From NCBI GenBank assembly GCA_036555725.1, contig DATBKU010000110.1, positions 1-64,000 of the forward strand: DNA of 64,000 nt. The letters run 5' to 3'. This DNA is from CALAED01 sp036555725 (lineage in GTDB: Bacteria > Actinomycetota > Actinomycetes > Streptosporangiales > Streptosporangiaceae). The notes below the pieces were generated by a model. It had not been told where the DNA came from. It made no database searches and was given only the letters and a program-made list of their open reading frames with translations. Both the position numbers and the translations under genes were made by a program. Shown here piece after piece: positions 31,701 to 40,801 of the stretch; the stretch's first letter is position 1, and every line of letters starts with the position of its first letter.

Positions 31701-32527
31701 TGGCGGAAGTCGAGGTCCTCGGCGGCCTTGATGTTGGGTACGACGAGCTGCCGCTGGCCGTCAGGGCGCTGCAGGTCGATCGCCAGGCCGAGGTTGACGC
31801 GCTCCGGCTTGACCAGCATCGGCTTGCCGTCGGCCTCGGCGTAGCTGGCGTTCATCTCCGGCATCGACTTGAGCGCCTGCACGATGGCGTAGCCGATCAG
31901 GTGCGTGAACGACACCTTGCCGCCGCGGCCGCGCTTGAGGTGGTTGTTGATGACGATGCGATTGTCGATCAGCAGCTTGGCCGGTACGGCGCGGACGCTG
32001 GTCGCCGTCGGGACCGCGAGGCTGGCCTCCATGTTGGTGACCGTGCGGGCGGCGACGCCGCGCAGCCGTACCTCCTCGGCGCCGGGCGGCACCTGCGGGG
32101 CGGGCTTCTCGGTCGCGGCGGGCTTGGCGGCCGGCTTCCCGGTCGCGGGGGGCTTGGCGGCGGGAGCGGGCTTGGCGGCCGGGGCGGACTTCGCCGGGGT
32201 GGTCGGGGCCGGCTGCGCGGGAGCCGATGTCGGTTGCGCGGCGGGGGCGCGCGTCGGCGGCGGGGCGGTCGGGCCGCCGGTCTGTGCGGCGGCCGGGGCG
32301 CCGGTCTGAGCGCCCGGTTGAGCATCGGCCTGGGCCGGGGCCCCGTTGGCCGGACTGGGAGTCGTCGGCTGACTCGGCCGGGAGTCCGGCTGGTAGTCGG
32401 CGAAGAAGTTCCACCAGGCCCGGTCAACGGAGTGGGGGTCTTCGAGGTACTTCTGGTACAGCTCGTCGACCAGCCACTCATTGGCGCCGAAGTCGGTGGT
32501 CTTAGGGTCGGCAGACTCTGTCGACAC
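28721..32527 (-). CDS. kgd: Multifunctional 2-oxoglutarate dehydrogenase (E1 fused to E2 catalytic domain)
   Basis: 1268 residues, the size of actinobacterial Kgd/SucA. Layout: a short helical head (about 1-40, WLVDELYQKYLEDP), a Pro/Ala/Lys-rich linker (about 45-155), the succinyltransferase E2 catalytic domain (about 160-370, with TYDHRIIQGAQSGDFLRRI), then the ThDP-dependent E1 domains (IGMAHRGRLNVLANIVGK, GDAAFAGQGVVAETLNL, and the C-terminal transketolase-like part). There is no lipoyl domain, as in the mycobacterial protein, which uses lipoyl groups from the partner E2. It feeds succinyl-CoA into the TCA cycle. The linker's length and Ala/Pro richness are normal for the group. Start GTG 32527; the ribosome site is weak. 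Confidence 0.96.
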   Translation of the reverse strand: MSTESADPKTTDFGANEWLVDELYQKYLEDPHSVDRAWWNFFADYQPDSRPSQPTTPSPANGAPAQADAQPGAQTGAPAAAQTGGPTAPPPTRAPAAQPTSAPAQPAPTTPAKSAPAAKPAPAAKPPATGKPAAKPAATEKPAPQVPPGAEEVRLRGVAARTVTNMEASLAVPTATSVRAVPAKLLIDNRIVINNHLKRGRGGKVSFTHLIGYAIVQALKSMPEMNASYAEADGKPMLVKPERVNLGLAIDLQRPDGQRQLVVPNIKAAEDLDFRQFWAAYEEIIRKARGNKLTLDDFQGTTISLTNPGTIGTVHSVPRLMLGQGCIIGVGAMEYPAEYAGASPETLARLAISKTMTLTSTYDHRIIQGAQSGDFLRRIHQLLLGEDGFYDEIFEALRIPYEPVRWVPDIVATHEDDVAKIARVHELIHAYRVRGHLMADTDPLEYKQRRHPDLDVLQHGLTLWDLEREFATGGFGGKSTMKLRDILGVLRNSYCRTVGIEYMHIQDPEERAWIQERVERPHKKPSREVQLHILGRLNVAEAFETFLQTKFVGQKRFSLEGGESLIPLLDSVIGAAATADLDEVVIGMAHRGRLNVLANIVGKSYAQIFGEFEGNLDPRSAQGSGDVKYHLGAEGDFVAANGAKIRTSLVANPSHLEAVNPVLEGVVRAKQDILDVGEGGFTALPVLIHGDAAFAGQGVVAETLNLSQLRGYRTGGTVHVVVNNQVGFTTAPEYSRSSVYATDVARMIQAPIFHVNGDDPEQCFRIAQLAFDYRQVFKKDVVIDLVCYRRRGHNEADNPSFTQPLMYDLIDAKRSVRKLYTEALIGRGDITVEEAEHALRDYQEQLERAFTETREAAKRPLEPGSVVKPDAEERIPIDHTAVQSAIPQETVKRVIETQVTLPDGFTPHSRLQPMLQRRTQMIEEDAIDWATGELLAFGSLLIDGRPVRLVGQDTRRGTFGQRHSVLVDRRTGEEYTPLKQFGTGTSKFYVHDSLLSEFAAVGFEYGYALTRPDALVCWEAQFGDFANGAQSILDEFVSSGEPKWGQRSPLVMLLPHGYEGQGPDHSSARIERYLQLCAQDNMTVAYPTTPANYFHLLRWQVLSGRGKPLIIFTPKSLLRHKGATSSTEQFTSGSFLPVIPYDAELDPSKVRRVLLTSGKIHYDVAAARQRAGATDTAIVQVERLYPPPIDEIKAELAKYPSASEVVWVQDEPANMGAWPFMALKLPAHLDGRTLSRASRPASSSPAVGSAKLHQAEQEALLALLFGDA

Positions 32528-32741
32528 GGCGGAGATCGCCCTCTTCCGCGGCTCGCTTGTTGGTTCTTTAGAACGAGGTCAAGGCTACTCGGTGGCGGCA
32601 TCGCTCCGGCCACCGATTCGAGTGAACGGCGTTCGGTTTGGGAGCTTCCGCGGGGATGGCGGAGCCGGTCCCCGGGAGGCGCGGGCACCCGCCGCCTCGA
32701 GGGCCCGGTGACCCTCTGCTCATGGGACGCCCGGAGGCCGC

Positions 32742-33824
32742 TCAGGGTTCGCTGATCCGGGCGAGGAAGTAGATCGCCCCCGTGGCCGGATGCCGTACGA
32801 AAAGCAGGAACGGCCGGTCGACGTGGAACTCGACGGTGCGGCCCGAACCGAACGCGGCCGCCAGCCTCATCACGACCGCGGTGGCCGCGGCGCCCTCGAA
32901 ACCCTGCTCGTCGACGCGCAGCACGGCCTGGTGGACGACCTGGTCGATCCAGATCCGCTCGGCCTCGGTGATGCCGGTGAAGTCGGCCGCCTCGGGATCG
33001 AACGCGGCGGAGATCCCGAGCGCGCCGAGCGGCCCGTTGAGCGTCGTCGGGGTTTCGGCCCGGAACCGCGGCAACATTAGGTCGACCTGGACGGGCGCGG
33101 CGGAGTCGTACAGCCCGGTCAGCGTCGCGGCGCCAAGATCGGAGAGGTCGGCTCGATCGTCGTCGGGTAGCAGCGCGTCGACGACGACCTCGCTCGCCGT
33201 CGGCAGCGTCACCATGCGCCAGCCGCCGGCCGCGGCGTGCCGCATCCGCTGCGCCTGCCGCATCATCGGCACCCGGCGCCGCCCGGACGGTCCGTAGAAG
33301 GGCCGCGGCAGGGTGGCGCTCTTCTCGAAGGCCTGCCGCCAGGCCACCTTCAGGTAGAGGGCGTTGACGATGACGGCCGCGGTGTCGCTGGTAATGAGGC
33401 CGCGCTGGATCAGCTCCTTGATCAGCCCGCGGGTGGTCTTCTCCACATCGGCGTTGATCTTGACCCGCGCGCCTTCCGGATCCCGCCGGAAGTCGGCCGC
33501 GTGCACCGCGCCGCCGGGCCAGCCGAGCACGCCCTGCTGGTACCCATCGTCGAAGGCGAGCCCGAGCCGCGCCCACAGGGTGTTGGCGACCGCCACGTCG
33601 GCGTCGTCCAGCCGGGCTGCCCGGCTCAGCTCCGCGCCGAGCGCGGCGAGGTCGCCGCCCAGCACGCGGGCCAGCTCGTCGTACGTGGTGCCCCGGGCGC
33701 CGGTCGCGGTGACCCCGAGCGCGGAGGCGACGCTGTACGGCGACCAGACGAGGTTGCTCGTCGCCGGCACGTCCCTGGCCAGCTCCTTGTGCAGGGCCAG
33801 CGCGAAGTCGATGTGACGGGTCAT
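32742..33824 (-). CDS. Serpin-family protease inhibitor
   Basis: 360 residues covering a whole serpin fold: NLVWSPYSVASALGVTATGARG at the start, IVNALYLKVAWRQAF in the middle, and the C-terminal VDRPFLLFVRHPATGAIYF. The reactive-loop hinge DEQGFEGAAATAVVM keeps small residues at P12-P9, as in inhibitory serpins, but has Phe at P14, which is unusual. No signal peptide, so it would act inside the cell. ATG 33824 overlaps the upstream gene stop by 4 bp. The P1 residue cannot be placed with confidence. Serpins are sporadic in bacteria, which hints at transfer. Confidence 0.87.
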   Translation of the reverse strand: MTRHIDFALALHKELARDVPATSNLVWSPYSVASALGVTATGARGTTYDELARVLGGDLAALGAELSRAARLDDADVAVANTLWARLGLAFDDGYQQGVLGWPGGAVHAADFRRDPEGARVKINADVEKTTRGLIKELIQRGLITSDTAAVIVNALYLKVAWRQAFEKSATLPRPFYGPSGRRRVPMMRQAQRMRHAAAGGWRMVTLPTASEVVVDALLPDDDRADLSDLGAATLTGLYDSAAPVQVDLMLPRFRAETPTTLNGPLGALGISAAFDPEAADFTGITEAERIWIDQVVHQAVLRVDEQGFEGAAATAVVMRLAAAFGSGRTVEFHVDRPFLLFVRHPATGAIYFLARISEP

Positions 33825-34744
33825 GTGGATCCTTCGAGCCGCTCGCGGTGGTGCGGTGCGGTCCAGTCGATGAGCGGCCCCTTCGGCACGATCCCGGTCG
33901 GGTTGATGTGCGGATGGGTCAGGTAGTAGTGCCGCTTGATGTGGTCGAAGTTGGTGGTCTCGCGGAACGACTGCTGCTGGTAGAGGTCGCGCGTGTAGGC
34001 CCACAGGTGGGGGTAGTCGACCAGCCGCCGCAGGTTGCACTTGAAGTGGCCGTGGTAGACCGAGTCGAACCTGACCAGCGTCGTGTAGAGGCGGATGTCG
34101 GCCTCGGTGAGCCGGTCGCCGACCAGGTAGCGCTGTCCGGCCAGCCGCTGCTCCAGCTCGTCGAGGGTGGCGAACAGCGCGTCGAAGGCCTCCTCGTACG
34201 CCTGCTGGCTGCGGGCGAACCCGGCCTTGTAGACACCGTTGTTCACGTTGTGGAACACCACGTCGTTGATCTTGTCGATCTCGGCGCGCAGGTCCTCCGG
34301 GTAGAGGTCGGGCGCGTCGGCGCCGTGATAGGCGGAGAACTCGGTCTCCATGGTGAGCGTGATCTGCGGGTAGTCGTTGGTCACCAGGCGTTTGGTCCGG
34401 GTGTCCCAGATGCACGGCACGGTGAACCGGCCGTCGTACGACGGGTCGGTGGCCAGGTAGAGCTGGGACAGGAAGGTCGCGCCGGTGGCCGGGTCGTCCT
34501 TGGGGAATGCCCAGCCGCGTTCGTCTCTGATCGGATCGGCGACCGTGACCCCGATCACGTCGTGCAGCCGCAGCAGATGCCGGACGATCAGCGTCCTATG
34601 GGCCCAGGGACAGGCGTACGAGACGTACAGCCGATAGCGCCCCGACTCGGCCGGATAACCGCTGGAGCCGGCTGCGGTGATCTTGTCAGTGAAGCGGTTG
34701 GGCTGCCGGACGAAGCGCCCGTCGCGGAACTCTTGCGCCGTCAT
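33821..34744 (-). CDS. Glutathionyl-hydroquinone reductase-like (ECM4/YqjG, omega GST family)
   Basis: 307 residues from ATG 34744 (GAGG upstream). The thioredoxin-fold active-site motif YACPWAHRTLIVRH (Cys at about 45) and the helical C-terminal domain ending in HPHINPTGIVPKGP are characteristic of S-glutathionyl-(chloro)hydroquinone reductases. Actinomycetes use mycothiol rather than glutathione, so the natural thiol may be mycothiol. Coupled with the serpin by an ATGA overlap. Confidence 0.87.
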   Translation of the reverse strand: MTAQEFRDGRFVRQPNRFTDKITAAGSSGYPAESGRYRLYVSYACPWAHRTLIVRHLLRLHDVIGVTVADPIRDERGWAFPKDDPATGATFLSQLYLATDPSYDGRFTVPCIWDTRTKRLVTNDYPQITLTMETEFSAYHGADAPDLYPEDLRAEIDKINDVVFHNVNNGVYKAGFARSQQAYEEAFDALFATLDELEQRLAGQRYLVGDRLTEADIRLYTTLVRFDSVYHGHFKCNLRRLVDYPHLWAYTRDLYQQQSFRETTNFDHIKRHYYLTHPHINPTGIVPKGPLIDWTAPHHRERLEGST

Positions 34745-34828
34745 ACTCGTCCTCAAGGGTGATCTGGTCGCGGGGCTCCGTGACTACGATACCGAGCATG
34801 GGGCCAGGACTTTCGGGGCGTTGATCGC

Positions 34829-35506
34829 GTGCATGAGATCACGGACGCGTTGCTGGGCCTGCACGGACCGGTGATCTATGCCATCGTCGCTGCCTTGGTC
34901 TTCGCCGAGGCCGCGCTGTTCTTCGGCTTTGTCTTCCCCGGCGAGACGGCGATCGTGGTCGGCGGGGTGCTGGCCGCCGAGCAACGTGTGTCGCTGCCGC
35001 TGTTGATCATCATCGTCGTGGTCGCCGCGACCACCGGCGACTCGGTCGGCTACGAGATCGGACGACATTTCGGCCCGCGCCTGCTCAACACCAGGCCTAT
35101 GCGGCGGCACCAGGTCAAGGTCGGCAAGGCCCAGGGCCTCATACGCAGACGAGGTGCGTTCGCCGTCTTCATCGGCCGGTTCACCGCCCTGCTGCGGGCC
35201 CTGATGCCCGCCTTGGTCGGCAGCTCGCGCATGCCGTACCCGAAGTTCCTTCTGTTCAACCTGATCGGCGGCATCGTCTGGGGCACGACGTTCACGCTCG
35301 GCGGGTTCTTCGTCGGCCGGGCGTTCGAGCAGACGGCCCAGTACGCGGGCCGCGGGATCGCCGTCGCCATCGCGGTGGTCGCCACCGTCGCGCTGATCGT
35401 CTGGTCCGTACGGCGGCACCGCCGCCCACGGGAGGCGGACGAGGCGGGCGAGCCGGGCACCAAAGAGGCGGACAGCGCGGAGGCCGTCGCCGTCCCCGAC
35501 TCCTGA
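34829..35506 (+). CDS. DedA/SNARE-associated (VTT domain) membrane protein
   Basis: 225 residues with about five hydrophobic stretches. DedA features: the reentrant ENxxPxxPGE-like loop here FGFVFPGETAIVVGG (about 32-46), IGRFTALLRALMPALVGSS (about 114-132, conserved R residues) and GIVWGTTFTLGG. Family members flip or traffic undecaprenyl phosphate or phospholipids and affect envelope integrity. The tail is acidic and Glu/Ala-rich. The start is GTG 34829; a TACGAT in the gap may be its -10 element. Confidence 0.88.
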   Translation: MHEITDALLGLHGPVIYAIVAALVFAEAALFFGFVFPGETAIVVGGVLAAEQRVSLPLLIIIVVVAATTGDSVGYEIGRHFGPRLLNTRPMRRHQVKVGKAQGLIRRRGAFAVFIGRFTALLRALMPALVGSSRMPYPKFLLFNLIGGIVWGTTFTLGGFFVGRAFEQTAQYAGRGIAVAIAVVATVALIVWSVRRHRRPREADEAGEPGTKEADSAEAVAVPDS

Positions 35507-35605
35507 ACGCTCAGCTCAGCACCCCAGAGCCGAGCGAGATTCGGTTTCGTGGTACCACTAAGTGGGCTCGCTTTGCCCCTTGGCGCCACGATGAGGAGAC
35601 GGAGC

Positions 35606-36505
35606 ATGACGGAACTGCGGTATGACGGGCGCGTCGCCGTCGTCACCGGAGCAGGGCACGGTCTCGGCCGGCAGCACGCGCTGGAGCTGGCCGCGCGCGG
35701 AGCGAAGGTCGTGGTCAACGACCTGGGCGGCGACGTCCACGGCAGCGGTGCCTCGAGCGGCCCGGCGCAGGCGGTCGTCGACGAGATCACCAAGGCCGGT
35801 GGCACCGCCAAGGCCAACCCCGACAACGTGGCCACGCCCGAGGGCGCCGAGGCGATCGTACGGACGGCGCTCGACTCCTTCGGCCAGGTCGACATCGTCA
35901 TCAACAACGCCGGCATCCTGCGCGACAAGTCGTTCAAGAACATGACGCCGGATGAGTTCGACTCGGTCGTCGGCGTCCACCTGCGCGGCTCGTTCCTCGT
36001 CAGCAAGGCGGCCTGGCCGCACCTGCGCGAGCGGGGCTACGGACGGATCGTCAACACCTCATCGCCGGCGGGCCTGTTCGGCAACTTCGGTCAAGCGAAC
36101 TACGCGTCGGCCAAGATGGGGCTGATCGGCCTGGCCAAGACGCTCGCCGTCGAGGGCGCCAAGTACAACATCAGGGCCAACGCGATCGCCCCGGTGGCCG
36201 CCACCCGGATGACCGAGGACGTCATCCCGCCCGAGGTCGCGGCCATGTTCGACGTCGAGTACGTCACCCCGCTGGTGGCGTACCTGGTGCACGAGAGCTG
36301 CGAGTCCTCGGGCGAGGTCTACACGGTCGGCGGCGGCCGGATCGCCCGCGTTTTCGTCGCCGAAGGCCCCGGTTACGTCAAGAAGGCCGACCTGACAGTC
36401 GAGGACGTACGGGACAACTGGCAGCAGATCAACGCCGAGTCGCCGTTCACGGCGCCGAAGCACGCGGGCGACCAGATGGCCGCGGTCTTCGAAGCCCTCA
36501 AATAG
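35606..36505 (+). CDS. SDR oxidoreductase (3-hydroxyacyl-CoA dehydrogenase/HSD17B4-like)
   Basis: 299 residues from ATG 35606 (GAGGAGACGG upstream). Cofactor loop VTGAGHGLGRQHALELA (about 13-29), catalytic Ser in NTSSPAGLFG and Tyr/Lys in NYASAKMGL. The long C-terminal extension (about 245-299) and the GHGLGRQHA loop are typical of the hydroxyacyl-CoA dehydrogenase part of multifunctional beta-oxidation enzymes. The enoyl-CoA hydratase 14 bp downstream supports a fatty-acid or steroid-side-chain oxidation role. Confidence 0.88.
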   Translation: MTELRYDGRVAVVTGAGHGLGRQHALELAARGAKVVVNDLGGDVHGSGASSGPAQAVVDEITKAGGTAKANPDNVATPEGAEAIVRTALDSFGQVDIVINNAGILRDKSFKNMTPDEFDSVVGVHLRGSFLVSKAAWPHLRERGYGRIVNTSSPAGLFGNFGQANYASAKMGLIGLAKTLAVEGAKYNIRANAIAPVAATRMTEDVIPPEVAAMFDVEYVTPLVAYLVHESCESSGEVYTVGGGRIARVFVAEGPGYVKKADLTVEDVRDNWQQINAESPFTAPKHAGDQMAAVFEALK

Positions 36506-36519
36506 CCCGTGCCCTCAAC

Positions 36520-37320
36520 ATGAACGACGTTCGATTCGAGCGGCGGGACGGGGTGGCGGAGCTCACCCTGTCCCGCCCGGAACGGCTCAACGCCGTCACC
36601 CCGGCCCTGGTGGAGGAGCTGCACGCGGCGCTCGACGAGCTGATGACCGACACCGCGACGCGTGTCGTCGTGCTCACCGGCGAGGGCCGCGGGTTCTGCG
36701 CGGGCATGGACATCCAAGGCGGCGACCCCGGGTCGGTGGAGTCGCCGGAGGGCCGTCCGCAGCGCATCTACCGTGGCATCGCGCGGGGCGGCGAGTTGGT
36801 GGCGCGGCTCCGCGAGATCCCGCAGCCGGTGATCGCGGCCCTGCACGGCCCGGTCGCCGGGATGGGCATCTCCCTCGCCCTCGCCTGCGACCTGCGGGTC
36901 GCCGACCCGACGGCGAAGTTCGTCTTCCCCTTCCTCGACCTGGGTCTGTCCGGCGGCGACCTCGGCCTGTCGTGGCTGCTGCCGCGCGTGGTCGGCCCGG
37001 GGAAGGCGGCCGAGATCCTCTACCGGTCGCGGACGCTGACCGCCGAGCAGGCGGACGGCCTCGGCATGCTCACCGAGATCACGCCCGAGGGCGCGGATCT
37101 GGACGGCGCGCTGCGGCTGGCCGGGGAGCTGCTCGCCGCCTCGCCGTATGGCCTGCGGCACACCAAGGAACTGCTCAACCTGTCCCTGGACGCGCCGGGC
37201 CTGCGTGCGCACCTCGCGGTGGAGAACCGCACGCAGACCCTGGCCTTCTTTACCGAGGACTTCGCCGAGGGGATCACCGCCCGGCTGGAGAAACGACCTC
37301 CTAAATTCCAGAACCGCTAG
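36520..37320 (+). CDS. Enoyl-CoA hydratase/isomerase family protein
   Basis: 266 residues. Crotonase fold: oxyanion-hole segments GRGFCAGMDIQGG (about 62-74) and HGPVAGMGISLALACDLRVA (about 109-128). The usual second catalytic Glu region reads DLGLSGGDLGLSWLLPRVVG, with Asp in place of the common Glu. Likely an operon partner of the SDR gene. Its last 20 bases overlap the 3' end of the large ThuA gene on the opposite strand. Confidence 0.88.
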   Translation: MNDVRFERRDGVAELTLSRPERLNAVTPALVEELHAALDELMTDTATRVVVLTGEGRGFCAGMDIQGGDPGSVESPEGRPQRIYRGIARGGELVARLREIPQPVIAALHGPVAGMGISLALACDLRVADPTAKFVFPFLDLGLSGGDLGLSWLLPRVVGPGKAAEILYRSRTLTAEQADGLGMLTEITPEGADLDGALRLAGELLAASPYGLRHTKELLNLSLDAPGLRAHLAVENRTQTLAFFTEDFAEGITARLEKRPPKFQNR

Positions 37321-40300
37321 CGCCGGCGACGCCCTGGCCGCCGAACTCGGCCCAGTTGAGGTTGAGCAGGTTGGTGGCAGGGCCTCCGGAGACGGACTGG
37401 AAGACGAGATACAGCCGGTGCGTCCCGCCCGGATCGGTGATCGGGAAGGTCTGACTGGCGTAGTCGTTGTTGCCCGTCGTGGCGTTGATCGTCGCCGTGG
37501 TGACGACCGGCCCGTTCGGCGCGTCGAGCCGGAGCTGGACGGCCGCCCGCGGCGCGCCCGCCGTGTCGGCAGACCCGCCCGACACCCGGAAGGTCACCGA
37601 GTTCATGTTCTGGAAGTTGACCACCCGGTTGATCGCGACCCAGTCGCCCGGATCGATGCCGTTCCGGTTGGAGTCACCGCCGTCCGGGTCGGTGGTCAGC
37701 GCCGTGGACGTGCCCGACTGATCGACGACGTATTCGACCTGTTGTCGTTTCTGCTGGATGACGCGCTGTTCGATGGTCGTCAGCGGGGGCTGGTTGTTCG
37801 CGCCCTGGTCGGTGTACGAGGCGGTGAACCCGCCGTACAGGTAGCCGCCGGCGTGGGTCGCGTCGGCCGGGTCGGTCTGGTAGACGCCCGAGCATCCGGT
37901 CTGCGAGCCCTCGCCGTGGCCGTGGTTGTCATGGCCGAGGGCGAACGACATGGTCACCTTGCTGCAGTCGATCGTCCCGTCCTCGGGATCGGTGACGGTC
38001 ACCGACCAGGGGATCGGGTCGCCCCAGTTGAAGAAGCCGCCGTCGGCCGGTGCCGTGATCTTGACGGTCGGGGCCGTGTTGCCGACCTCGATCGTCGTGC
38101 TGGCCGTCGCGGTCTTCCCGCTCGAGTCGGTCACCGTGAGCTTGGCCGTGTAGACCCCGTTCGCGGTGTAGGTGAACGTCGGGTTCGGGTCGGTCGAATC
38201 CGTCGTCCCGTTGTTGTCGAAGTCCCAGGCGAACTTGATCGACTCGCCCGGATCCGGGTCGGTAGAGCCGTCGCTGGAGAACGTCACGGCCAGCGGTGCC
38301 TGCCCGTTCGTCGGGGTCGCCGACAACTTGGCGGTGGGCGCCCGCGTGCCCTTGACGTAGCTGAACTTCACGAGGAGGGCGTCGGTGTTGGCCCGGAAGA
38401 AGCCATCGCCGTACGACAGCAGGTAGAAGTTGCCGTCCGGCCCCCACCGCATGTCCATCGGCGCGTCGCAGATGAACGGCTTGACGTTCCGGTCCGCGGA
38501 AACGTCGCCGCAGGTCAGCAGATCATTGATCTTGAAGACCTTGCCATGGGAGTCGAGCCGGATCTCCCGCAGGTAGTCCCGCGTGAACTCGCCGAAGAAG
38601 ATCGCCTTGTCGTAGTAGGCCGGGAACTTCGTCGGGTTCGGGTTCTTCGGGTCGAAGTGGTACGGCGCCGCGCCGTGCGGGCCTACCCCGCCGCCGGGCC
38701 CGAACTCGGGGAACAGCTGCGGGCACGTCCCCGGCGGGTCCTGCGTGTAGTAGGCCGGGCATGGCGTGCCGAGCGGCGTCGGGGGGTTGTTGTCATTGTA
38801 GGAGTACCAGACGTCCGGCCGGGTCAGCGCGGGCGTGACCGACTGGCCGGTGTTGTGCCGCGAGGCGTTCTCGGGTCCGTGCACCGGGTTGCCGCACTCG
38901 AACGGCTGCGGCGGGTTGTCGAGCGGTGTCGATGTCGCGAAGTTCCACCGGTAGTACGGCAGGTTGGGCGCCACGCAGTACGGCCAGCCGTAGTTGGCCG
39001 CGTGCCGGACGATCTCCAGCCGCCCGGTTCCGGGTGGCCCGCGGAACACCTGTGGTGTACGGGAGTCCGGCGAGTAGTCCGTGACGTACGCGACGTCGTT
39101 CGGATCGAGGTTGAGCCGGAACGGGTTGCGGAACCCCATCGCGTAGATCTCCGGCCTGGTCTGCGGCGTGCCGGGCCGGAACAGGTTGCCCTTGGGGATC
39201 GTGTACGACCCGTCCGCCTGCACGTGGATCCGGAGCAGCTTGCCGCGCAGGTCGTTGGTGTTGCCCGCCGAGCGACGCGCGTCGACGTACGGCGCGTTGT
39301 AGCACGGGTCCGGGCAGGAGGCCGTGGGCGGGACGGTCAGGTCGCCGTTCATCGGTGAGAAACCGCCGGAGTTGCCGCCGCCGGCCGGCGTGTCGTCGCC
39401 GGTGACCATGAGCAGGTTGCCGTGCGAGTCGAACCGGGTCTCGCCCGCCACGTGGCAGCACGCGCCGCGGTCGGTGTTGACCCGCAGGATCTGCTGCTCG
39501 CTGGCCATGTCGAGATGCGGCGTCGGGGTCTCCACGAACTTGAACCGCGACAGCTGGTTGTAGCCCTTGTAGACGTCCCAGGCGTTCGGGTCGGTGCTGC
39601 TCGTCGGGGCGTTCGTCGTGGGGGTGGAAAGCGGCGGGGAGTAGTAGAGATAGACCCAGTGGTTCGTGGCGAACCCGGGGTCGATCGCGCCGCCGTACAG
39701 GCCGTCCTCGTCGTGGGTGTAGACCGGGATCGTCGCGATGACGCTCGTGGTCCCGGACTTCGGGTCGTGCAGCCGTACCTCGCCGGGCCGGGTGGTCTGG
39801 ATGACCCGCCCGTCGGGCAGCACGTCGAACTCGATCGGCTCGCCGATGTTCGGCGGGGCGGCGATGACCGTCTGCTGGTAGTTGGCCAGCACCGTCGCGC
39901 CGCAGTCGCCGTTGCCGCGCCCGGCCGTCCACTCGATGGCGCCGCCCAGGTGCTTGCGGAACGATGTGCTCTGGAACTCGGCCGACGTCTCGCCGAGACC
40001 GGTGTAGAACGACCGGCCGCCCTTGTAGTCCTTGCACCAGATGATCGGGTGGTCCGGACCCATGGCGCCCCCGGTGTAGCTGCCCTCGTCGACGGTGGCG
40101 AGGACGTGCGATACCCCGCGCACGTTGCCGGCGAAGTTGTAGAAGGCGTCGGTCGGCTTCCAGTACTCCGGCAGCACCTTGCTCGCCGGGTGCACCCGGT
40201 CGGCGACCTTGACGGTCGCCTGCTGCACCGTGGACGTGCCGGTGGCCTTGGTGCCGAGCATGGCCTGGTAGAACGCCCAGTCCGGCTCGGTCTCGGCCGC

Positions 40301-40747
40301 CGCGCGGATGCCGAGGTAGCCGCCGCCGTCGGTGAAGTAGCGCTCGAACGCGGCCTGCTGGGCGTCGTTCAGCACGTCACCGGTCGTGTTGAGGAACACC
40401 ACGGCCCGGTACCGCTTGAGCGTGGCGTCCGTGAACCGTCCGGCGTCGTCGCTCGCCTCGACGGAGAAGTTGTTCCGCCGGCCGATGTCGCGGATCGCCT
40501 CGACTCCGGCCTTGATCGAGGACCGCCGCTCGCCGGCGGTCTTGGTGAACACCAGGACCCGGAAGTCGGTCTTGGTGCCCGTCGTGCCGATGGCCCCGGT
40601 GTCTGTGTGCACTGTATCGGTGGCCGCCGGTTTGCTGACCGCGGGCGCCCGGCTGGTCGCCTGGACACTGCCGGACGCCGCGGTCGGCGCGAGCACCCCC
40701 GCGCCGACCAGTGCCATCGCGCTGAGGGCGCGAATAGCCATACGCAT
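37301..40747 (-). CDS. Secreted ThuA / sugar-dehydrogenase / PKD / carbohydrate-binding protein (copy 1)
   Basis: 1148 residues from ATG 40747 (TTGGAGG upstream). Signal peptide about 1-30; ThuA-like domain about 52-282 (FRVLVFTKTAGERRSSI, WCKDYKGGRSFYTGLGE); six-bladed glucose/sorbosone dehydrogenase-type propeller about 295-795 with CCHVAGETRFD around the expected catalytic His; a PKD domain about 802-889; a middle module with GHDNHGHGEG; and a CBM6-like C-terminal domain (about 995-1139). The family is found in extracellular sugar oxidation and glycan use; ThuA in rhizobia belongs to the 3-keto-trehalose route. Third gene of a minus-strand operon, 54 bp after the isomerase. Confidence 0.85.
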   Translation of the reverse strand: MRMAIRALSAMALVGAGVLAPTAASGSVQATSRAPAVSKPAATDTVHTDTGAIGTTGTKTDFRVLVFTKTAGERRSSIKAGVEAIRDIGRRNNFSVEASDDAGRFTDATLKRYRAVVFLNTTGDVLNDAQQAAFERYFTDGGGYLGIRAAAETEPDWAFYQAMLGTKATGTSTVQQATVKVADRVHPASKVLPEYWKPTDAFYNFAGNVRGVSHVLATVDEGSYTGGAMGPDHPIIWCKDYKGGRSFYTGLGETSAEFQSTSFRKHLGGAIEWTAGRGNGDCGATVLANYQQTVIAAPPNIGEPIEFDVLPDGRVIQTTRPGEVRLHDPKSGTTSVIATIPVYTHDEDGLYGGAIDPGFATNHWVYLYYSPPLSTPTTNAPTSSTDPNAWDVYKGYNQLSRFKFVETPTPHLDMASEQQILRVNTDRGACCHVAGETRFDSHGNLLMVTGDDTPAGGGNSGGFSPMNGDLTVPPTASCPDPCYNAPYVDARRSAGNTNDLRGKLLRIHVQADGSYTIPKGNLFRPGTPQTRPEIYAMGFRNPFRLNLDPNDVAYVTDYSPDSRTPQVFRGPPGTGRLEIVRHAANYGWPYCVAPNLPYYRWNFATSTPLDNPPQPFECGNPVHGPENASRHNTGQSVTPALTRPDVWYSYNDNNPPTPLGTPCPAYYTQDPPGTCPQLFPEFGPGGGVGPHGAAPYHFDPKNPNPTKFPAYYDKAIFFGEFTRDYLREIRLDSHGKVFKINDLLTCGDVSADRNVKPFICDAPMDMRWGPDGNFYLLSYGDGFFRANTDALLVKFSYVKGTRAPTAKLSATPTNGQAPLAVTFSSDGSTDPDPGESIKFAWDFDNNGTTDSTDPNPTFTYTANGVYTAKLTVTDSSGKTATASTTIEVGNTAPTVKITAPADGGFFNWGDPIPWSVTVTDPEDGTIDCSKVTMSFALGHDNHGHGEGSQTGCSGVYQTDPADATHAGGYLYGGFTASYTDQGANNQPPLTTIEQRVIQQKRQQVEYVVDQSGTSTALTTDPDGGDSNRNGIDPGDWVAINRVVNFQNMNSVTFRVSGGSADTAGAPRAAVQLRLDAPNGPVVTTATINATTGNNDYASQTFPITDPGGTHRLYLVFQSVSGGPATNLLNLNWAEFGGQGVAGASGSGI

Positions 40748-40801
40748 GTAGGCCTCCAAACCCCGATCGCTTGCTGTCACGCTGCGGCTCGATGTGGCGG
40801 C

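Noticed and set aside
32563..32574. GTTCT-TT-AGAAC palindrome upstream of kgd as an operator
   Set aside because: Only 5-bp arms and no second copy; too weak to call.
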